A stretch of DNA of 19,817 nt, from contig CAYTTA010000049.1 of NCBI GenBank assembly GCA_964440655.1, positions 1 through 19,817 on the forward strand. Direction: 5' to 3'. Below are positions 6,742-14,570 of this stretch, in pieces; position 1 is the stretch's first letter, and the number at the start of each line of letters is the position of its first letter. The notes under the pieces are model-generated. The model was given only the letters and a program-made list of their open reading frames with translations, searched no databases and had not been told where the DNA came from. The stretch comes from CAYTTA01 sp964440655. GTDB lineage: Bacteria > Bacteroidota > Rhodothermia > Balneolales > Balneolaceae. A program made the position numbers and the translations under genes.

Positions 6742-8322
6742 TTGATCCCTGTTCGCAGAACCACTCCATTTTTTCTGCTTCTCCTCTTCATTCTGCACCC
6801 CTGGGCTGATCCGGTTGTCCAGGGCATGGACAGATCATTCGATCCTTTTCATTCTCCCGCCTCATCGGACAGTGACGGCGATGGGATCGGCCACCGGCTG
6901 GGCATCTACCTGACTGGGGAGATGGACGATCTCATCCATCGGGGAGAGCTGGTACGGATGGCGGAGCTGGGATTCACCATTCTTGAGCTGGATGAGCCGC
7001 GCTTGTCCGAACTACTGGGCCGAAATCCCGATTTTCAAGAGTGGAATCCCCACCACCTCTTCCTCCGTCAGTCCCGGGCATTCACCACCTGGCCCGACCT
7101 CGCTCTTCATGACTCTCTCTACCTGCGTCAGGATCAGGAGCTGATCCTCAACTACTATCTTCAGCCCGATCTGCGGATTGCCGCTGTCGGGCTTTTTGCC
7201 TGGCCGGATGACCGGAGTCCGGAGACGGTCCGGCTTATGAATCGTCATGCCGAAAGCCTGAGGAGTCTTTTCACTCAGGAACTCCCTCTCTACTACCACT
7301 CAGCCTGGGAGGAGGCTCCGCCACTCCCTTCCGCATTCTCCTTCCGTTCGGTCCGAAATCCTGGGACGGATCAGCCATCGGGCGGCTTTCCTCCCGTTGT
7401 TCATTTCGATCCCGGCGAGCGGGATACCCGTTCACTCAACGGACTGAAACAGATTCTGGAGCACTCCCTGGGGGCCCGACAGAGCATTATACTGCTGCCA
7501 TGGCCATGGCTCAGAAAACAGCTGGAGAAGTTCCCACCACTGAATGAGACCCTGAAAACCTATACGCAGAAGGGGGAGGTGATCTTTCCACTGCCTTATC
7601 AGCAGGAAGAGACCCCGACCATCGGATGGATACCGCTGCTGTTTCTCCTCCTCCTCGGCAGCTATCTTCTCCACTACCGTTACAATCCGTCGTACGGCAA
7701 CTCCCTCTTCCGATACTTTCTCATTCACCGCTATTTTGTTGAAAACACGGTTGAGTATCGGTTCCGCTCCTTTTTGACGGGAGGTGTGCTCTTCATTCAG
7801 CATCTGCTCCTGACCGGCATTCTCTTTCACATCTTCTCTACCGCCGGTCTCTCAAGCCTTGGACGACAAGCACTCAAGGCCCACTTTCCCGTTCTGTCAC
7901 CTTTTTTCAACAGCCCGGAAGGATTTTTCCTGCTGGGTTTTCTGGTGGCCCTTCTCCTTCAGTCTCTTTCCGTTATCTGGATTCACTTTTTCAACCGGCA
8001 GACCCGGCTGAGCCAGACTCTGGCTCTCTATTGCTGGCCGCTTCATCTAAACCTGCTGAATGTACTGGCAGTGGTCGTTCTCTATCAATCGGGCCGATCC
8101 TCAGCCGGAGTGGTTCTCTTCACTCTGCTTTTCCTGGGAATCTGGTTTTTTGCATTCACCATCGCCTCCATCGATCTCTCGCGGCTCCTGAAGAGGTACA
8201 AGACCCTCTACCTGTTGGGAACGGCCGGTGCCCACACCCTGCTTATGATGCTGCTCCTCCTCCTGCTCTTTCTCTACGCTCCGGTGACCCAGCCTCTCAG
8301 ACTGGCACTTTCGCTTCCGTGA
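6742..8322 (+). CDS. Unassigned exported/polytopic membrane protein
   Basis: A protein of 526 residues whose family I do not recognise. It opens with Arg5-Arg6 and a hydrophobic stretch (FFLLLLFILHPWA, about 10-22) like a signal peptide. A soluble, probably periplasmic domain of about 270 residues follows (start GIYLTGEMDDLIHRGEL; Trp- and Pro-rich). The C-terminal 235 residues have about six hydrophobic helices near 295-311, 346-366, 394-415, 432-449, 455-475 and 489-513, ending in a very Leu-rich helix. TTG at 6742 is the likely start: an in-frame stop lies at 6736-6738 and the next ATG (6826) would remove the signal peptide. It sits 15 bp behind the Lrp gene and converges on rpoN. The phrase LAELGF-like MAELGFTILELDEP recalls a TIM-barrel strand, but this is too weak to name a fold. 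Confidence 0.75.
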   Translation: MIPVRRTTPFFLLLLFILHPWADPVVQGMDRSFDPFHSPASSDSDGDGIGHRLGIYLTGEMDDLIHRGELVRMAELGFTILELDEPRLSELLGRNPDFQEWNPHHLFLRQSRAFTTWPDLALHDSLYLRQDQELILNYYLQPDLRIAAVGLFAWPDDRSPETVRLMNRHAESLRSLFTQELPLYYHSAWEEAPPLPSAFSFRSVRNPGTDQPSGGFPPVVHFDPGERDTRSLNGLKQILEHSLGARQSIILLPWPWLRKQLEKFPPLNETLKTYTQKGEVIFPLPYQQEETPTIGWIPLLFLLLLGSYLLHYRYNPSYGNSLFRYFLIHRYFVENTVEYRFRSFLTGGVLFIQHLLLTGILFHIFSTAGLSSLGRQALKAHFPVLSPFFNSPEGFFLLGFLVALLLQSLSVIWIHFFNRQTRLSQTLALYCWPLHLNLLNVLAVVVLYQSGRSSAGVVLFTLLFLGIWFFAFTIASIDLSRLLKRYKTLYLLGTAGAHTLLMMLLLLLLFLYAPVTQPLRLALSLP

Positions 8323-8326
8323 AGCG
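8312..8326. other. Small hairpin over the stop codon in a convergent gap
   Basis: CGCTTC-CGT-GAAGCG forms a 6-bp stem whose loop and right arm include the TGA stop of the membrane-protein gene. A 7-bp direct repeat AGCGGGA (8323-8329 and 8332-8338) follows. The gap to the convergent rpoN stop is only 19 bp. There is no T-run, so it is not a standard intrinsic terminator; it might still slow convergent polymerases. Confidence 0.3.
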
Positions 8327-8341
8327 GGAGTAGCGGGACAA

Positions 8342-9850
8342 TCAGATCAGCTGTTTTCGAAGCCGCGCAACGGGGAAATTGAGCTGTTCACGGTATTTGC
8401 TTACCGTCCGGCGGGCAACCTTGAACCCCTTCTCCTGAAGAATTCGCGTCAGTTCCTGATCACTGTAGGGATTCTCCTTGTCTTCATCCCGAATCAGTTC
8501 GCTCATCAGGTTCTTCACTTCATGGCTGGAAACCTCCTCACCGCTCTCCGTCTGCAGGCCCTCCGTAAAGAACCATTTGAGTTCAAAAACCCCGAAACTG
8601 GTCTGTACATACTTCCCATTCACCACACGTGAAATGGTGGATATATCGAGATTGACCCGTTCGGCCACATCCTTGAGGATCATCGGACGCAGCCCCTCCC
8701 CATGCTTGAAGAACTCCTCCTGCAGAGCCACGATGGTTTTCATGGTATCCATCAGGGTTTTTTGTCTCTGACGGATCGAATCGATGAACCACTGTGCGGA
8801 TTCAATCTTCTCCTTGATGAAAGTCTTTGCCTTTCCGTCCTCTCCACGTGAGTTCTTCCTGGCTTTCAGTTCATCCCAGATCTCCTTGTAGTGGGGGGAG
8901 ATCCTGAGTGGCGGTATGTTCTTCTGATTGAGGGTAATGACAAACTCTCCCTCCTCTCCTTCTTTGCGTGGGAGATAGCGAACCTCAAAATCGGGCTGGA
9001 TATAGTGCCGCAGACTCTCATCCGGTGTCATAACCGCGCCGGGCTGGGGATCCAGTCCCCGGATAAGATCGAACGCCTCCCGCAGCTGATCCTCATCCAC
9101 CCCGAGCCGGGTCATCAGCTTGTCAAAGTGCTTCCGTTCAAAGGCAGTCCACTCATCCCTGAGTATCCGTTCCGCCAGAACGGCCGCCTTGTTGCGGGGG
9201 TCGGTCATCTCCACCTGAACCAGAAGACAGTCCCTCAGATCGGTCGATGCCACTCCCACCGGATCCAGCCTCTGGATCTTCTTTCTCACCTCTTCGACCT
9301 GTTCGGCACTGGTCAGAATACCATGATTGAATGCGATGTTATCCACCACCGCTTCGGGATCCCTGCGGAAATAGCCGTCCGAATCGAGCGATCCCAGAAT
9401 CTGGTCCGCGATCAGCTCCTCGGAGTCATCCAGATCGAGCAGCGAGACCTGCCTTTCCAGATTTTCCAGCAGAGATTCATGATAGGGATTGGGAAGATCC
9501 CTCCACTCCTCATCCTGGGAAGATCTGTTCCCGTAGGAATTCCCCTCATATTCCGTATTGTGAAGAAAGGAATCCCAGTCGATCTCCTCGTTCTGGTCCA
9601 CCGGGTCGGGTTCATCATTGTCGCGGCTCTCCTCGGCGGACCACTCCTCCCCGTCCAGATCTGTCGATTCATGCTCCTGGATCTCCTCTTCAATCTCCTC
9701 CAGCACAGGATTCATCTCCAGCTCCTGCTTCACACGCTGTTCCAGACCCAGGGTCGGGAGCTGCAGAAGCTTGATATACTGAATCTGCTGAGGGGAGAGC
9801 TTTTGCTGGAGCGTCTGCCTCTGAGTGAGTTTCTGTCCTTGTCTAAGCAT
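8342..9850 (-). CDS. rpoN: RNA polymerase sigma-54 factor
   Basis: A 502-residue sigma-54, which directs RNA polymerase to minus-24/minus-12 promoters that need AAA+ enhancer-binding activators. Region I is intact at the N-terminus (QTLQQKLSPQQIQYIKLLQL, residues 12-31, with the Leu/Gln-rich pattern). An acidic, poorly conserved region II covers about 50-125. Core-binding follows, then the helix-turn-helix (LKDVAERVNLDISTISRVVN, in the region 405-430), and the RpoN box ARRTVSKYRE at 479-488, unchanged from the family signature. Its ATG overlaps the stop of the DUF3109 gene by one base (TAATG), so the two are probably translationally coupled. It is the last gene of the minus-strand array. No activator gene and no obvious minus-24/minus-12 site was seen in the window. 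Confidence 0.97.
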   Translation of the reverse strand: MLRQGQKLTQRQTLQQKLSPQQIQYIKLLQLPTLGLEQRVKQELEMNPVLEEIEEEIQEHESTDLDGEEWSAEESRDNDEPDPVDQNEEIDWDSFLHNTEYEGNSYGNRSSQDEEWRDLPNPYHESLLENLERQVSLLDLDDSEELIADQILGSLDSDGYFRRDPEAVVDNIAFNHGILTSAEQVEEVRKKIQRLDPVGVASTDLRDCLLVQVEMTDPRNKAAVLAERILRDEWTAFERKHFDKLMTRLGVDEDQLREAFDLIRGLDPQPGAVMTPDESLRHYIQPDFEVRYLPRKEGEEGEFVITLNQKNIPPLRISPHYKEIWDELKARKNSRGEDGKAKTFIKEKIESAQWFIDSIRQRQKTLMDTMKTIVALQEEFFKHGEGLRPMILKDVAERVNLDISTISRVVNGKYVQTSFGVFELKWFFTEGLQTESGEEVSSHEVKNLMSELIRDEDKENPYSDQELTRILQEKGFKVARRTVSKYREQLNFPVARLRKQLI

Positions 9851-10431
9851 TACAACAACTCTTTACGGACCTCTTCACATCTTTCCAGAAATTCCTCATA
9901 CCACTCCTCTCCGTATCTTCGTACAAGTGACTTTCCGAGAAAGTCCGACAACCATACCCCCTTCCTTTTTCCATTTTCACAGCCCGCCGAGCAGAGTTCC
10001 GGAATGTATTCGAAGTTGGCGTATTCCAGCTCCCCCATTTTAGCCAGACGGATCGGATAGAGGTGGCAGCTCAGAGGTTTCTCCCAGTTAAATCTTCCGG
10101 CTCTCCAGGCTTTCTGAATGGCACACTGGGCCACCCCATGCTCATCGAACTGAACAAAGACACACTCCTGATCATTCACGCAGCTGATCTGCCATCCACC
10201 GAACTCATCTCCCGTGATCAGTCCGTCCCTTTCCACCGCCTCTACAGCCTCCGGCCTCAGCTCATCCTTGAGCAGCCGCCAGGCCTTTTTCAGCACCGGT
10301 ATCTCCCCTTTGGAAACAGGAGCACCGGCTTCGCCCACCACACAGCAGGCTCCTTTGCAACGGCTCACGTCGCAGGCAAATTTCGCGGTGGCAATCTCCT
10401 CGGACAGAATGGTATTACGAACCCTGAACAT
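9850..10431 (-). CDS. DUF3109 family cysteine-rich protein
   Basis: A 193-residue protein of a family common in Bacteroidota and related to the YkgJ-type zinc/iron-binding proteins; the biochemical role is unknown. It has many cysteines in family positions: Cys20, Cys25, Cys29 and Cys30 (FACDVSRCKGACCVVGEAGAPV), Cys90, Cys103, Cys122 (PLSCHLYPIR), Cys147 and Cys151. This pattern suggests a metal or cluster site. The frame is open to an ATG at 10488, but family members begin close to the MFRVRNTILS sequence and the extra 19 codons lie over a hairpin-rich stretch, so I chose the ATG at 10431. No Shine-Dalgarno is evident at either start. It overlaps the rpoN start by one base. It could be a small metal-binding partner of a neighbour, but that is speculation. 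Confidence 0.82.
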   Translation of the reverse strand: MFRVRNTILSEEIATAKFACDVSRCKGACCVVGEAGAPVSKGEIPVLKKAWRLLKDELRPEAVEAVERDGLITGDEFGGWQISCVNDQECVFVQFDEHGVAQCAIQKAWRAGRFNWEKPLSCHLYPIRLAKMGELEYANFEYIPELCSAGCENGKRKGVWLSDFLGKSLVRRYGEEWYEEFLERCEEVRKELL

Positions 10432-10450
10432 ACACTTTTTTCTGATGAGA

Positions 10451-10486
10451 ACCCCTTCAGGGGGTGCCTGGAGCCTCGGAAGAGGC
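10451..10486 (-). other. Two adjacent hairpins between dprA and the DUF3109 gene
   Basis: ACCCC-TTCAG-GGGGT (10451-10465) and GCCTC-GGAA-GAGGC (10473-10486) are two 5-bp stems 7 bp apart, within the stretch between the dprA stop and the chosen DUF3109 start. TGCCT (10465-10469) can also pair with AGGCA (10483-10487), giving an alternative fold. No T-run follows in the direction of transcription. Confidence 0.3.
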
Positions 10487-10519
10487 ATCTTGAAAGATAC
10501 GATGAAAGTAAGGGGTGTG

Positions 10520-11722
10520 CTAATTCATCTCGTAGTAGTTCCCGCCGCTCTGACGAATTACCCCCTCCAGCTCCAGTTCAAGAAGATATGGAAGCAGCTG
10601 CTGAACCGGTTTGTCCAGAATCTCTGCCAGCCGGTCCAGATGCTCGCCACCATCATCCAGTACCCTGCAGATCTCCAGCCGGATCCCGGTCAGGCCAGCC
10701 ATCCGCAAATCCTCTTCATCCACGTTCAGCTTCCCCTTTTCCACCTTTTCCATCTGCGGGAAGATCACTCCAATTATTTCCGTCGCTTCACGAACCAGCT
10801 GGCCTCCATTAACAGAATCCCTGAGCAGCTCCAGGTTCCCGGCTCCTCTCTTTTGGTTCAGGTTGTGTGGAATCACAAAGAGTTCACGGTTCTGCTCTAC
10901 AGCGGCCCTTGCCGTGATCATGCTTCCCCCTTTCAGACCCGTCTGGATCACCAGCACGGCGAAACTCAGTCCGCTCACGATATGATTTCGCTCGGGAAAA
11001 TGGTAGGGCTTCGGGGATGTTCCCGGCGGATAGGGTGTGATCACCGCCCCTCCTTCCCCAACAATCCTCTCAGCCAGCGACCGGTTCACAGAGGGGTAGA
11101 TCCAGTCAATGCCGGATCCGAGAACTGCGATTGTTCTTCCCCCCTGTTCGAGTGCCGTCCTGTGCGCAATGGTGTCGATTCCGTAAGCCAGCCCGCTGAT
11201 CACCGACACTCCGGCCTGCACAAGCTCGCGGGACCACTTTTCCGCCTGCTCACGACCATACCGGTCGGGATGACGCGTGCCGACCACCGCCACTCCGGGC
11301 CATTTCAGAACTTCCGGATCGCCCCGGAGCCAGAGGAGCAGGGGGCCTCCATCAAACCGGAGCCGGTCATGAAATTCGGGTCGGGTGAGAAGGGAAGCAC
11401 CGGCCCGATCGGTCTTCATCAATACCTCATCCACCCTGTCCCATTCTCGAAAATCGGCAAGATTTCGGGCAACCCTGAACCCGACCAGTTCACTGTTTGT
11501 TTTCAGATCCTGCCTTCTGCTTCGGAAGAGTGTGACCACGCACTCGCCATACTTTTCAAGCAGCATGGTTGCTTTCCGCAGTGTCATCCCTTCCACCATG
11601 GTCAGGGCCAGCATGGTGCGGGGCGAGATGATTCTCTTCTTCCTGTTTTTTTCTGTAATTCCGGCGGTTTCATTCTCTTTCGGCTCCCTCTCTCCGGCAA
11701 TTTCTCTCTCCGTTCTCTCCAT
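10520..11722 (-). CDS. dprA: DNA-processing protein DprA (Smf)
   Basis: A 400-residue DprA, which binds incoming single-stranded DNA during natural transformation and loads RecA. An N-terminal helical (SAM/HhH-like) region at about 30-90 is followed by the Rossmann-like core: AVVGTRHPDRYG (145-156), SGLAYGIDTIAH (176-187), IAVLGSGIDWIYP (198-210), PPGTSPKPYHFPERNHIVSGLS and GGSMITARAAVEQNRE (265-280). Residues about 340-400 form the C-terminal winged helix found in many longer DprA proteins. The first 30 residues are charged and unlike the family; an internal start would also be possible. The usual HPG motif near the end of the core reads PHNLNQKRGAGN here, a mild departure. About 200 bp of repeat-rich spacer separates it from obgE upstream. 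No other competence genes are in view. Confidence 0.93.
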   Translation of the reverse strand: MERTEREIAGEREPKENETAGITEKNRKKRIISPRTMLALTMVEGMTLRKATMLLEKYGECVVTLFRSRRQDLKTNSELVGFRVARNLADFREWDRVDEVLMKTDRAGASLLTRPEFHDRLRFDGGPLLLWLRGDPEVLKWPGVAVVGTRHPDRYGREQAEKWSRELVQAGVSVISGLAYGIDTIAHRTALEQGGRTIAVLGSGIDWIYPSVNRSLAERIVGEGGAVITPYPPGTSPKPYHFPERNHIVSGLSFAVLVIQTGLKGGSMITARAAVEQNRELFVIPHNLNQKRGAGNLELLRDSVNGGQLVREATEIIGVIFPQMEKVEKGKLNVDEEDLRMAGLTGIRLEICRVLDDGGEHLDRLAEILDKPVQQLLPYLLELELEGVIRQSGGNYYEMN

Positions 11723-11852
11723 CCGGATTATGTTTGAATCGTCAGCTGTTTATTCCTGTTCATCTGTTGGACCGGCAAGAGAGTCATTCCTTACGTCCTC
11801 CCACTTCACCACTTCAGAAGCTCCCTTCGCAAATCTCTCTCTTCCCAGCTTC

Positions 11853-11880
11853 CTCTTCAGCTCTCCCTCTTCAGCTCTCC
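11853..11880. repeat. Perfect 14-bp tandem duplication in the obgE-dprA spacer
   Basis: CTCTTCAGCTCTCC occurs at 11853-11866 and again immediately at 11867-11880 without a mismatch. A weaker related copy (CTTCCCAGCTTCC) lies just before it. It lies about 40 bp past the obgE stop in the direction of transcription, within the 197-bp spacer ahead of dprA. Confidence 0.85.
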
Positions 11881-11888
11881 CTGTTGTG

Positions 11889-11921
11889 AAATCCCTCTGC
11901 TGCTTAAATCCCTCTGCTGCT
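11889..11921. repeat. 17-bp tandem duplication at the obgE stop
   Basis: AAATCCCTCTGCTGCT occurs at 11889-11904 and 11906-11921, identical over 16 bases with a 17-bp period. The copy nearer obgE runs into the TAG stop codon (11922-11920). It is separate from the 14-bp duplication a few bases further on. Confidence 0.88.
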
Positions 11922-12921
11922 ACTCCTCTTCTTCCGATTCATTCACTTCCTGCAGCTTTTTCCAGATGGTCTCCTTGAGCAGGTCCAGGTTGTACCCTGT
12001 TGCGGATGAGATCGGAATGACCGGCACTCCAGGTTCTGCCTCCACTTCCTCATCCAGCTCCATGCCTGGAATCAGGTCCATCTTGGTTACGGCAAGAATC
12101 CGGGGTTTGCCGGAGAGATCGCCCCTCCAGGATTCCAGCTCATGCAACAGTGTGCGGTACTCCTCCCCGATTTCGCTCTCACAGCTTACCAGGAAGAGCA
12201 GCACCTTGTTGCGTTCAATGTGCCTGAGGAACTGAAGACCCAGCCCTTTTCCCTTGTGAGCATCCTCAATAATCCCCGGGATATCGGCCATCACAAAGCT
12301 TCGATGATCGGAAAAATGAACAACCCCCAGGTTGGGTTCCAGAGTCGTGAAGGGGTAGTCGGCCACTTTCGGTTTGGCCGCAGACATGGCCGACAGCAGC
12401 GTACTCTTCCCCGCATTGGGAAATCCGACCAGTCCCACATCGGCGATCAGCTTGAGTTCGAGTTCGACAACCCTCTCCTCTCCATCCAGGCCCTCCTGAG
12501 CATAATGGGGAGTCTGATTGACAGAGCTTCGGAAATGCCAGTTTCCCAACCCTCCTTTTCCGCCGCGGGCGATCACCAGTTCCTCCCCTTCCATGGTGAT
12601 CTCGCCGATCCTTTCCCGGGTATCGGCATCATAGGCAATGGTTCCGGGAGGGACCTCCAGGATCACATCCTGTCCATCACGTCCTTTACGCCGCCCTCCT
12701 TCCCCATGCCCTCCCGGTTCTGCCTTGATAAATTTTCTGTAACGAAGATCCAGCAAGGTATTGAGCTGGGCATTCCCCCGGAGAATGACACTACCACCCT
12801 TTCCGCCATCTCCTCCGTCAGGCCCGCCCTTCGGAACAAATTTTTCACGCCGGAAGTGGGCCGCTCCCCGGCCGCCCTTTCCGGCGGTTATGTAGATTTT
12901 GGCGTAGTCGGCAAATCTCAT
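11920..12921 (-). CDS. obgE: Obg-family GTPase ObgE/CgtA
   Basis: A 333-residue GTPase associated with large-subunit ribosome assembly and stress signalling. Residues 1-158 are the glycine-rich Obg fold (KGGRGAAHFRREKFVPKGGP, then GGDGGKGG). The GTPase domain has G1 GFPNAGKS (166-173), the switch region DYPFTTLEPNLGVV, G3 DIPG (213-216), G4 TKMD (279-282) and G5 ISSATG. There is no C-terminal OCT domain; the protein ends in an acidic tail (NESEEEE), as is common outside the Firmicutes. Its start lies 9 bp after the accD stop, with a GAGAG close before the ATG, so it is probably co-transcribed with accD. Its stop codon lies at the edge of a tandem duplication. Confidence 0.96.
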   Translation of the reverse strand: MRFADYAKIYITAGKGGRGAAHFRREKFVPKGGPDGGDGGKGGSVILRGNAQLNTLLDLRYRKFIKAEPGGHGEGGRRKGRDGQDVILEVPPGTIAYDADTRERIGEITMEGEELVIARGGKGGLGNWHFRSSVNQTPHYAQEGLDGEERVVELELKLIADVGLVGFPNAGKSTLLSAMSAAKPKVADYPFTTLEPNLGVVHFSDHRSFVMADIPGIIEDAHKGKGLGLQFLRHIERNKVLLFLVSCESEIGEEYRTLLHELESWRGDLSGKPRILAVTKMDLIPGMELDEEVEAEPGVPVIPISSATGYNLDLLKETIWKKLQEVNESEEEE

Positions 12922-12930
12922 CTCTCGGTA

Positions 12931-13785
12931 CTATGACCTGGCGGGCTGATGCAGAAGCACCCTGAGCAGTCTCCCCAGTTTCTCCTTCATCTGAGGACGG
13001 GGGACGATGAAATCGAGAAACCCGTGCTCCAGCAGGTATTCAGCTGTCTGAAAATCTTCCGGCAGATCGCGACCGATGGTCTGGCGGATCACACGGGGGC
13101 CGGCAAATCCGATCAGCGCGCCCGGTTCCGACACATTGAAATCTCCCAGCATGGCGTGGCTGGCCGTAACACCACCCGTTGTGGGATTGGTCATGACCGA
13201 GATGTAGGGAACTTTCGCTTCTTCCAGCAGGGCCAGACGGGCGGAGGTTTTTGCCATCTGCATCAGGCTCAGAACACTCTCCATCATCCGTGCCCCTCCG
13301 GACTGGGAGATGATGATCAGGGGTCGGTTCTCTTTTCTTGCCGTTTCAATGGCCAGCGAGAGTCTCTCCCCCACCACCGAACCCATGCTCCCGCCGATAA
13401 AGGAAAAATCCATGCAGGCAATCACCACATCAAGACCATCCATCCTCCCTTTCCCCACCCGGCAGGCATCGGTCAGGCCGGTCTTTTTCTGCGTCTCTGC
13501 CAGACGGTCGCGATACTTCTTCCGGTCGGTAAACTCCAGGGGATCGGTGGGCAGAATATGCTGGCCCAGCTCCTCGAACTCTCCGTCATCAAAAAGAAAG
13601 GAGAAGTACTCTCTGCTGCCGATGCGGAAGTGGTAGCCGCTCCCGGGATCCACCCAGTAGTTCTCCTCCAGTTCCCTGCGGTGGATGGTCTCACCGGTCG
13701 TCGGAACTTTCACCCAGACCCCTTCCGGCATGTCCTTCTTCTTGTAGGTCTGGATATTGGAATCCTTCCTCTTAAACCACGTCAT
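12931..13785 (-). CDS. accD: Acetyl-CoA carboxylase carboxyltransferase subunit beta, zinc-ribbon cysteines lost
   Basis: A 284-residue AccD, which with AccA transfers the carboxyl group from carboxybiotin to acetyl-CoA to make malonyl-CoA, the first step of fatty-acid synthesis. The carboxyltransferase core is complete: CMDFSFIGGSMGSVVGE, SQSGGARMMESVLSLMQMAKT, TNPTTGGVTASHAMLGD, and AEPGALIGFAGPRVIRQTIG-like sequence. The N-terminal zinc ribbon that normally carries four cysteines is present in outline but every cysteine is replaced: the first CxxC is Val27/Thr30 (VKVPTTGE) and the second is Asp46/Ser49 (VDPGSGYH). Overall sequence resembles Bacteroidota AccD. The start MTWFKRK is typical of the family. 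A promoter-like element lies about 25 bp upstream, so accD-obgE may have its own transcript start within the larger array. Confidence 0.95.
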   Translation of the reverse strand: MTWFKRKDSNIQTYKKKDMPEGVWVKVPTTGETIHRRELEENYWVDPGSGYHFRIGSREYFSFLFDDGEFEELGQHILPTDPLEFTDRKKYRDRLAETQKKTGLTDACRVGKGRMDGLDVVIACMDFSFIGGSMGSVVGERLSLAIETARKENRPLIIISQSGGARMMESVLSLMQMAKTSARLALLEEAKVPYISVMTNPTTGGVTASHAMLGDFNVSEPGALIGFAGPRVIRQTIGRDLPEDFQTAEYLLEHGFLDFIVPRPQMKEKLGRLLRVLLHQPARS

Positions 13786-13809
13786 AACTCGTAATCTGGA
13801 TTAAACAGT

Positions 13810-13839
13810 CAAAATAGGGATAATCCGCCGAAGCTGAAA
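13810..13839 (-). promoter_or_regulatory. Candidate promoter for accD
   Basis: On the minus strand TTTC (13839-13836), a 19-bp spacer and TATTTTG (13816-13810) resemble a Bacteroidota promoter, with the minus-7 element one base short of TAnnTTTG. The accD ATG begins 24 bp further. The minus-7 part sits in the same 12-mer found just before dusB. The minus-33 part lies just past the tsaB stop. Confidence 0.4.
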
Positions 13840-13845
13840 TTCCAT

Positions 13846-14517
13846 TCACGCTTCCGGACTGTTGTTCACCTGTCCGCCCGAGAGATATTCGGGCTGGAAA
13901 CTCTCGGGATCGGTTTTTCGGAATCTCTCACGGAATAGTGGATGCAGCCTGGCACGGATCAGATGAACCGCCGACAGACCTTCCGTTCCCACCAGATTCA
14001 TCGGACCGGGCAGCGAGAGACGTTCCAGTCCGGTTCCCACGATGCTCTCCCCCGGGTTGAGCTGATGCTCGATGAGAGGCAGCTCACGGACTGCCGCCTC
14101 ACCATGCTCCAGCCTGCCGTCCTGATAGCTGAACCGCTGATGGTAGAGATGGTTCCTGCGGGCATCAATCACGGCGTGAAGAATGAATGACTCCCGGGGA
14201 TTTTCCGGAATCACTCCCGCGGCAAAACCCTCCAGTGTCCCCAGGGTATAGAGCGGCAGGTCCGTTCCGAACAGAAACCCCTTGACTCCCGACGCGCCGA
14301 TGCGCAGCCCCGTATAGTGGCCGGGACCGCTGCTGATCAGGAGCTCCTTCAGCCCGCCGGGCTCAACCCGATGAAGGGTGAGCAACTCATCCATGAAGAG
14401 AAAAAGTTTCTCAGAGTGTACACCCCGACCGACCACTCTCCGCTCATCCACACTCCCGTTCCGAAGGCGCAATGCCACCGAGCAGACTTCCGTCGCCGTT
14501 TCTATAGCCAGAATCAT
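13846..14517 (-). CDS. tsaB: tRNA t6A biosynthesis protein TsaB
   Basis: A 223-residue member of the ASKHA fold that partners TsaD and TsaE in making N6-threonylcarbamoyladenosine at position 37 of ANN-decoding tRNAs. The start MILAIETATEVCSVAL has the expected first phosphate-binding strand. HSEKL (about 35-39) and SGPGHYTGLRIG (63-74) match the TsaB signature, as does VIDARRNHLYHQRF. TsaB lacks catalytic metal ligands and acts as a scaffold. GAGG lies 8 nt before the ATG at 14517; a GTG at 14520 is a less likely alternative. It lies about 50 bp after the DUF3857 gene and 60 bp before accD. tsaD and tsaE are not in this window. Confidence 0.94.
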   Translation of the reverse strand: MILAIETATEVCSVALRLRNGSVDERRVVGRGVHSEKLFLFMDELLTLHRVEPGGLKELLISSGPGHYTGLRIGASGVKGFLFGTDLPLYTLGTLEGFAAGVIPENPRESFILHAVIDARRNHLYHQRFSYQDGRLEHGEAAVRELPLIEHQLNPGESIVGTGLERLSLPGPMNLVGTEGLSAVHLIRARLHPLFRERFRKTDPESFQPEYLSGGQVNNSPEA

Positions 14518-14570
14518 CACATCATCCTCATTGTCATTCTGTTTCCATCCTCTTCTTCCTTTCGATCCGG

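Noticed and set aside
11729..11736. TATGTTTG on the plus strand, an exact minus-7 match
   Set aside because: No plus-strand gene follows; it lies just upstream of dprA in the wrong orientation, so it is probably chance.
10214..11737. A 507-codon open frame on the plus strand opposite dprA
   Set aside because: It is longer than dprA but antisense to its conserved motifs, crosses gene boundaries, and its product is Pro/His/Ser-rich with no recognisable domain.
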